A stretch of DNA of 8,689 bases, taken from assembly GCA_026706505.1 (NCBI GenBank), contig JAPOYQ010000730.1, forward strand, positions 1 to 8,689, in the 5' to 3' direction. A program made the translations under genes and the position numbers. The first letter of the stretch is position 1. Every line of letters begins with the position of its first letter. Shown in pieces: positions 5,097 through 8,689 of the stretch. Source of the DNA: Gemmatimonadota bacterium (GTDB lineage Bacteria > Latescibacterota > UBA2968 > UBA8231). The notes beneath the pieces were generated by a model. That model was not told the origin of the DNA, ran no database searches, and was given only the letters and a program-made list of their open reading frames with translations.

Positions 5097-6416
5097 ATGA
5101 TCTTCCGCACGGCTTTTGTATTCGCCCTTTTTGTTTTGGCGGCCTGTTCGGACCAAAGGAGCATCAACGCTCCTGAGTCAACCGCAGCAGCCAAAGCGTT
5201 GGCGCTCCCTACGGCGTCGATAGAGCCAGATCCTTCTACGATTCCTTTCGCGGCGGACTCGACGGCGTGGCACACCTTCACGGTGTATACGACCGCCGAT
5301 AGCGTCCTTGTCGTGGTCAATCTGGCGGGGACCGACTCGGTGTTAGCCGTGGCCGTTGGGCCCACGCCACCAGAGAAAAGCCATTGCCCCGCCCCGCCCG
5401 AAAGCCACCCTGCAAGATCGCATCAAGACGGCGAGCTTTTGCACGTATCAGCCTGCGGACAAGGCATCACTCAGATTGTCGTAAAAGAACATTGCTACGA
5501 TTTGGTGTTAGCTCGTTACGTTGTCCGCGTGGCCGCCGATACGTCTGCGACCTCGCCCCCTGAAGAGGATGACGCTGGGTCGCTGATAGACCTTTTCGGA
5601 GGTGGTGAGGTGGTGGGGGTGCCAGATGATACCGTGCTTGATGTGGTGGAAACAGAGCCAGAGACAAAGCCAGAAGAAGAGGCAAGCGAAGAAAAGCCAG
5701 CAGAAGAGACCAAGGAAGAAACAGAGCCTGCCGACGACCAGACAGGGGACGGTGCGGCCGATTCGGATCGGGCTGTGCTCGTTGTCCTTTATGAGACGAC
5801 CGGGGGAATAATTTGGGACCAGTCCTATAATTGGCGGACCTCTACTCCTCTAAGTGAATGGTATGGCATAACAACCGATGCTGGAGGGCGTGTTACCAAA
5901 ATAGAGCTTAGCAACAACCTACTAGTGGGGCCGCTACCGCCGAAGCTGGGTCGCCTTGAAAAACTGGCCGTGCTGGATCTGAGCGACAACCTATTGATCG
6001 AGACGATCCCGCCGGAATTGGGCGACCTCAAGAATTTGAAAACGCTGGACTTCAACTCCAACCTGCTGGAAGGGCCGCTGCCGCCGGAGCTGGGACGCCT
6101 TGAAAATTTAGAAGTCCTGGACCTTGAGTGGAATCTTTTAAGTGGTCCGATCCCAGCAGAGCTAGGCCGTCTCAAGAACCTGCAAAGGATTCGCCTAAGC
6201 GGTTTCGGCCGGTTTAGCGGGTGTATTCCTGCAAGCCTAAAAGGCGTACCAGACCATGATTTTTACTGGTGGAATCTGCCTTTCTGCGATGGCGGGAGCG
6301 CAAAGGTAATCGCGAGTGATTTAGGCATCAAGAGACCGTCGATGCAGGATAAAGAGGCACTTCGCAAGAGGCAGGCAAAGGCGCAATATTATTTAAAAGC
6401 ACTCAAGCACAGGTAG
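5097..6416 (+). CDS. Leucine-rich-repeat lipoprotein
   Basis: ATG 5097 has AGGAGGA at 5084-5090. The 439-residue product has a lipoprotein signal (lipobox LAAC, Cys17). A beta-rich domain spans about 39-147 (SIEPDPSTIPFAADSTAWHTF, paired cysteines 97/120 and 133), of a kind I remember beside repeats in environmental bacterial surface proteins. An acidic Glu/Pro/Thr linker spans 153-222. The N-cap of bacterial plant-type repeats lies at 223-263 (DRAVLVVLYETTGG ... PLSEWYGITTD), followed by four to five 24-residue repeats (264-375) of the form L-x-x-LDLSxNLL-x-GPLPPELGRLENL. A basic C-terminus (KALRKRQAKAQYYLKALKHR-like) closes it. It is probably a surface-anchored binding or adhesion protein; its ligand is unknown. 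The stop TAG (6414-6416) is supplied by repeat R3, so the basic tail may have been changed by arrival of the repeat. Confidence 0.88.
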   Translation: MIFRTAFVFALFVLAACSDQRSINAPESTAAAKALALPTASIEPDPSTIPFAADSTAWHTFTVYTTADSVLVVVNLAGTDSVLAVAVGPTPPEKSHCPAPPESHPARSHQDGELLHVSACGQGITQIVVKEHCYDLVLARYVVRVAADTSATSPPEEDDAGSLIDLFGGGEVVGVPDDTVLDVVETEPETKPEEEASEEKPAEETKEETEPADDQTGDGAADSDRAVLVVLYETTGGIIWDQSYNWRTSTPLSEWYGITTDAGGRVTKIELSNNLLVGPLPPKLGRLEKLAVLDLSDNLLIETIPPELGDLKNLKTLDFNSNLLEGPLPPELGRLENLEVLDLEWNLLSGPIPAELGRLKNLQRIRLSGFGRFSGCIPASLKGVPDHDFYWWNLPFCDGGSAKVIASDLGIKRPSMQDKEALRKRQAKAQYYLKALKHR

Positions 6417-6490
6417 TGTATCCGGTTGAAATTTCCAGTCGTCTGATAAAGGGCAGAAACACCCGAAAAAGTTCAAACGGATACCCTACC
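6412..6490. repeat. 79-bp inverted-repeat unit R3
   Basis: It differs from R1 at three places: T to G in the left arm (CCGGTTGAA), A to G before the right arm, and A to C in the right arm (GGATACCCTACC). Its first bases overlap the end of the lipoprotein gene and give its TAG stop. Its last base lies one base before the ATG of the glycine-zipper gene, so it forms the entire intergenic space. Confidence 0.92.
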
Positions 6491-6491
6491 G

Positions 6492-6677
6492 ATGAAAAGA
6501 AGACGGATTGGTCTGTTATTAGGAGCGATCGTCGGGGTTGTTATAGGCGCGAAGATGGGTGCTAGTATAGGCATTGCGATAGGCTGGATTGAAATAGCTG
6601 GTACGATCCCACTCGCTCTTATTGTAGGTGTCGCAGGAGGAGTGGTAGGTAAAAAGATTGGTGTGGCCCTAGAGTAG
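6492..6677 (+). CDS. Glycine-zipper membrane protein (61 aa)
   Basis: The start ATG 6492 lies one base after repeat R3. No Shine-Dalgarno sequence precedes it and no other start codon exists in the frame back to its stop in the repeat. The product begins with basic MKRRR. Glycines at 7, 11, 15, 19, 23, 27 and 31 fall at every fourth residue through the first hydrophobic helix, and a second helix (about 38-57) has G49, G53 and G57 in the same register. Such zippers pack helices tightly in membranes and occur in small envelope proteins and some pore-forming peptides. GC is about 47% in 6541-6600, lower than neighbours. It probably heads a short operon with the two genes that follow. Confidence 0.78.
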   Translation: MKRRRIGLLLGAIVGVVIGAKMGASIGIAIGWIEIAGTIPLALIVGVAGGVVGKKIGVALE

Positions 6678-6681
6678 GGCC

Positions 6682-6828
6682 GTGGTCGTGGTACGGCTGC
6701 TGGTGGCGGCGACCGCTACCGCCGGTACCGCTAACACGCTCCACGACATCGACGGGCTGTGTGCTGATCGAGAGGCGCAACCCGAGCCGCGAAGGCCGAA
6801 ACCTACCAAAAAAGGAGAGACATCATGA
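6682..6828 (+). CDS. Possible small protein (48 aa)
   Basis: GTG 6682 begins four bases after the previous stop, and its TGA (6826-6828) overlaps the ATG of the next gene as ATGA. The product has a hydrophobic start (VVVVRLLVAATATAGTA), then DIDGLCADRE and a Pro/Lys/Arg-rich tail (PEPRRPKPTKKGETS). Third codon positions are mostly G or C. No good ribosome site is seen and no family is recognised. The tail overlaps the ribosome site of the next gene, so this may be only a chance open frame. The four-base overlap and spacing are the main support. Confidence 0.35.
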   Translation: MVVVRLLVAATATAGTANTLHDIDGLCADREAQPEPRRPKPTKKGETS

Positions 6829-7445
6829 GAAAGGTACTCTTGTGGGCCATGCTTTTAACTGCTTTGTGCGCACAAGCCGATCCAGCGCTGTACGGCTCTT
6901 GGGAAGGGCTTTCGCCAGCAGACGAGTACAGCCCCGAGTCTTTCATTCACCTGTCGTTTGACGAGTCCAACACATTCTTTCTCGCGATGTCGTCTCAGCT
7001 TTCCCAAGAGGAGGCGGCAGCCTTCTGGGCAGACCTTGAGGTGGAGGGCGAGCCATTCGGCCGCTTGACGATAGAGATGGGTGGAACCTTCCACGTCCAA
7101 GCCGATAGCCTGTTTCTCGAAGCCGAGCGTTTTTCTATGTATGTCGGCGACGGGGATTCCGTCCAAGATTTCTTCGAGCTATTGGCCCAAACGATGCGCA
7201 CCGAGGCCGCCGCCGCAGGAGAGGATTTGGAGCTTGTAGAAGCGATGCTCCCGCCGCTGATCGAGCTTATGGAAATAGGCATGCTCGCGTCGTTCAGCGA
7301 GGAATTTAGAGGGCCCTACCAACTGGACGGAGACGCGTTGCACCTATTCTCGGGGTCCGACTCAGAGGTAACGCTGCGGCGGGCCGATGATGAGGCCACC
7401 GCGGTCAAGACGATGGGGTGGGGTCAACTCAAGAGCCACTTCTAA
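6825..7445 (+). CDS. Secreted protein of unknown family (206 aa), full-length paralogue of the fragments at 1-171 and 2399-2536
   Basis: ATG 6825 has AAAGGAGA at 6811-6818. Residues 1-18 form a cleavable signal (KVLLWAMLLTALCAQA, cut before DP), without a lipobox cysteine. The mature part begins LYGSWEG, typical of small barrels where a Gly-x-Trp opens the first strand. It continues with strands (IHLSFDESNTFFLAM; GRLTIEMGGTFHVQ) and a helical insert (about 113-160, DFFELLAQTMR ... PLIELMEIGM). It ends in the C-terminal module shared by the three copies (YQLDGDALHLF ... TAVKTMGWGQLKSHF, 165-206). A lipocalin-like fold is a reasonable guess but is not proven. It would act outside the cytoplasmic membrane. 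It closes the set of genes begun at 6492, and DR2 follows 117 bases downstream. Confidence 0.8.
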   Translation: MRKVLLWAMLLTALCAQADPALYGSWEGLSPADEYSPESFIHLSFDESNTFFLAMSSQLSQEEAAAFWADLEVEGEPFGRLTIEMGGTFHVQADSLFLEAERFSMYVGDGDSVQDFFELLAQTMRTEAAAAGEDLELVEAMLPPLIELMEIGMLASFSEEFRGPYQLDGDALHLFSGSDSEVTLRRADDEATAVKTMGWGQLKSHF

Positions 7446-7562
7446 CCCGCGTGTTTGGTCGCCCACCCACTAAGATAGGCGGCGAGCGCCAGAGGGGACC
7501 GACGGCCCCTGCGCAAGGTGGCAGGCGGCTCGTCTACGGATGCCATACCTGAAGTAATCTAT
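7446..7562. other. Intergenic stretch left of DR2
   Basis: A short GGGG/CCCC inverted repeat (around 7492-7509) is the only structure. An open frame on the plus strand starting at GTG near 7529 runs through the DR2 boundary and ends at TAA in the repeat, giving a 43-residue basic peptide with RSWWYKSRQKKEV. The same residues are encoded in DR1 with one change. The 1-bp indel then shifts the end. I see no ribosome site and do not call it a gene. Confidence 0.4.
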
Positions 7563-7907
7563 CGCCGCAGCATGGGCCGGCCGGCCCGGAGTTGGTGGTA
7601 CAAGAGCCGCCAGAAGAAGGAGGTTATGACCAGCCCGGTCTAAGTAATAATGCACGTCGGTAGTGGAGAAGAGGCCGACGTGCGAGCGCGGCTCCTAGCG
7701 CTGGAGAGACCGGACGGGAGCCGTGTCTTATAGTGCCGCAGGGTTGCTCCAGACCTGCGGCCGGGAGCTGCGCCTAGCCCGCCCCGGGGGGGAGGTTTAG
7801 GTCGCAACTCCCTCCTTTCTCAAGGCGGTTGGGAGGATACGCATATAAACGCGGTGTTCGACCCGACCAGCCGCCTGCGCTTTTTCGTCCGGTGGGCGCT
7901 CGGCGCG
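7563..7907 (+). repeat. Long direct repeat, copy 2 (DR2, 345 bp)
   Basis: Nearly identical to DR1 (356-699), same orientation, three differences including one inserted T. The left flank (end of an intergenic stretch) and right flank (leader of the nuclease gene) are unrelated to the flanks of DR1, which fixes both ends of the shared part. The region between the two copies is 6863 bases. Near identity over GC-rich sequence implies recent copying or ongoing homogenisation. Confidence 0.9.
7635..7835 (+). ncRNA. Candidate structured RNA inside DR2
   Basis: This is the same set of helices as at 427-627, unchanged in sequence. The two substitutions between repeats lie just upstream and keep pairing: one extends the first stem to GGGCCGG/CCGGCCC, the other turns a C-G into a U-G pair. 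Here no intact gene begins at its 3' end; only a truncated frame and the nuclease gene follow, which argues weakly against a leader dedicated to the gene at 646. Confidence 0.38.
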
Positions 7908-7988
7908 AGAAGCGCTATTCGCCCTGCTTTATTTGTGAGCCACCGGAATAGGGGGCCGTGTCAAGTCCGTAATACCACTCTGACCTAA
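7854..7988 (+). pseudogene. Truncated start of the membrane-protein frame (copy in DR2)
   Basis: The 18 codons from GTG 7854 (FDPTSRLRFFVRWALGA) are identical to those at 646. Homology then ends at the repeat edge (7907), and 26 unrelated codons lead to TAA at 7986-7988. Neither membrane helix of the 784 form nor the coiled coil is present. It is a by-product of the repeat and probably not functional. Confidence 0.5.
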
Positions 7989-8003
7989 AGAAGGAGGCAA
8001 CCG

Positions 8004-8689
8004 ATGGAGGACGCTAGCACAAGACGAGAAGCCCGTTATGGGATGCCCGAGGCCGATCAGGTGATTTTCAATCGCCATTATATCACGGGATATTCCTACT
8101 ATTTTCGTCAAGCCAAGTGGACGCTGGAGATCGTCGATCCGGACGTAACCGCCGAAGTGGAGCGGACCGATAATTTCCGTTCCGACTACCGTGTCCCGGA
8201 GATGTTTCGTGCCGATCTGCCTGATTATAAGGGCTCTGGGTACGACAGAGGCCACTTAGTGGCCAGCGCCAACCAGCGGGAAGTGGAACTGCAAAACAGC
8301 GAGACGTTCCTGCTTTCCAATATGTCGCCCCAGGTTCCGGGCTTCAATCGAGGGGTATGGAAACAACTCGAAGAGGAGACGAGAAATTTGGATGGGAAGG
8401 AAGAGATTCTGGAAACCTACGTCGTCTGCGGCCCTCTTTTCTACTTCGATAGGGCGACCGAGTTGATTGGTGCCCAGGATAAAAATGGCGTCACGCTTCC
8501 CGTTCCTCACGCCTACTTCAAGTCCATCCTAACCGAGAACGACCGGGGCACATTGGATCTGTGGTCGTTCATCTTGCCTAACGAGGAAAGCGATAAGCCC
8601 CTCGATTCATTCTTGGTCCCAACCATCCGGATTGAACAATACTCGGGCATCAATCTTTGGAACCGCCTACAAGGGTCGTCGATTGCGCG
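8004..8689 (+). CDS. DNA/RNA non-specific endonuclease, NucA/EndoG family (partial, 3' end outside window)
   Basis: ATG 8004 has AAGGAGG at 7991-7997; an in-frame TAA at 7986 rules out a longer start. The 228 visible residues carry the beta-beta-alpha-metal nuclease motifs: DRGH at 81-84 (His84 the general base), LLSNMSPQ at 103-110, Asn115-x3-Trp119 with Asn115 as the expected Mg ligand, CGPLFYF, and VPHAYFKSI. The family (PF01223) cuts DNA and RNA without sequence preference. Most members are secreted or periplasmic, yet this one starts directly with the domain (RREARYGMPEADQVIFNRHY) and has no signal peptide, so it would act in the cytoplasm unless exported otherwise. A toxin or defence effector, possibly with a further domain beyond the window end, is an inference from that. 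It sits 96 bases right of DR2. Confidence 0.92.
   Translation, partial: MEDASTRREARYGMPEADQVIFNRHYITGYSYYFRQAKWTLEIVDPDVTAEVERTDNFRSDYRVPEMFRADLPDYKGSGYDRGHLVASANQREVELQNSETFLLSNMSPQVPGFNRGVWKQLEEETRNLDGKEEILETYVVCGPLFYFDRATELIGAQDKNGVTLPVPHAYFKSILTENDRGTLDLWSFILPNEESDKPLDSFLVPTIRIEQYSGINLWNRLQGSSIA

Noticed and set aside
4390..6490. 79-bp units as integron attC sites
   Set aside because: The arm polarity is GTT...AAC, opposite to attC, the R/L box layout is missing, and no integron integrase is in the window. A non-canonical recombination site remains possible.
4390..6490. The three repeats as a CRISPR array
   Set aside because: Spacing is 0.5-1.3 kb with genes between them, and no Cas gene is present.
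7529..7657. Basic 43-residue frame across the DR2 left edge (RSWWYKSRQKKEV)
   Set aside because: The DR1 copy keeps the core residues, but the 1-bp indel changes the end, there is no ribosome site, and it overlaps hairpin-forming sequence. Coding is not excluded.

Overview
The window is a patchwork accessory region from a moderately GC-rich bacterium. It carries lipoboxes and secretory signals, and most starts have strong Shine-Dalgarno sequences. A LivK-type lipoprotein, a GAF-PAS sensor relic with an OmpR-type response-regulator tail, and a lipoprotein with 'PPELG' leucine-rich repeats together recall environmental Chloroflexota (Dehalococcoidia/SAR202-like). That assignment is from memory of the families and is not secure. 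No rRNA, tRNA, CRISPR array or recognisable transposase is present.

Left part (1-3100): the C-terminal end of a small exported-type protein (1-171) is followed by a truncated lipoprotein gene (214-435). The truncation runs into a 344-bp element (356-699) rich in hairpins. Next come a small membrane protein (646-1083), an intact LivK-like solute-binding lipoprotein (1115-2365), a decayed second copy of the exported-protein C-terminus (about 2399-2536), and a stand-alone HNH endonuclease (2533-2928) that overlaps this relic by ATGA. A long hairpin terminator ends the block (2931-3006).

Middle part (3055-6490): three nearly identical 79-bp inverted-repeat units (R1 4390-4468, R2 4998-5076, R3 6412-6490) and one loop-less degenerate unit (R4 3055-3094) separate consecutive transcription units. 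R4-R1 holds a minus-strand GAF-PAS sensor gene joined out of frame to the tail of a response regulator, with its own good promoter. R1-R2 holds three tiny genes in an overlapping operon (4500-4932). R2-R3 holds a leucine-rich-repeat lipoprotein (5097-6416). After R3 comes a glycine-zipper membrane protein that starts 1 nt from the repeat. The arrangement looks like a cassette array, although the repeat is not a canonical integron attC.

Right part (6492-8689): the glycine-zipper gene, a possible 48-codon gene and a secreted protein form a tight set. The secreted protein is the full-length relative of the two C-terminal fragments on the left. A second copy of the 344-bp element (7563-7907, 345 bp) follows, carrying a truncated start of the membrane protein. 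The window ends inside a DNA/RNA non-specific endonuclease (8004 onward) that has no signal peptide.

The genes do not form one obvious pathway. The strongest signals are structural. The long direct repeats bracket about 6.9 kb, the 79-bp palindromes delimit gene units, several families appear once intact and again as fragments, and the long repeat may encode a folded RNA. Two nucleases (HNH and NucA-like) and several tiny membrane proteins fit an island that gains and loses genes, possibly with defence or conflict functions, but no known system is recognised.
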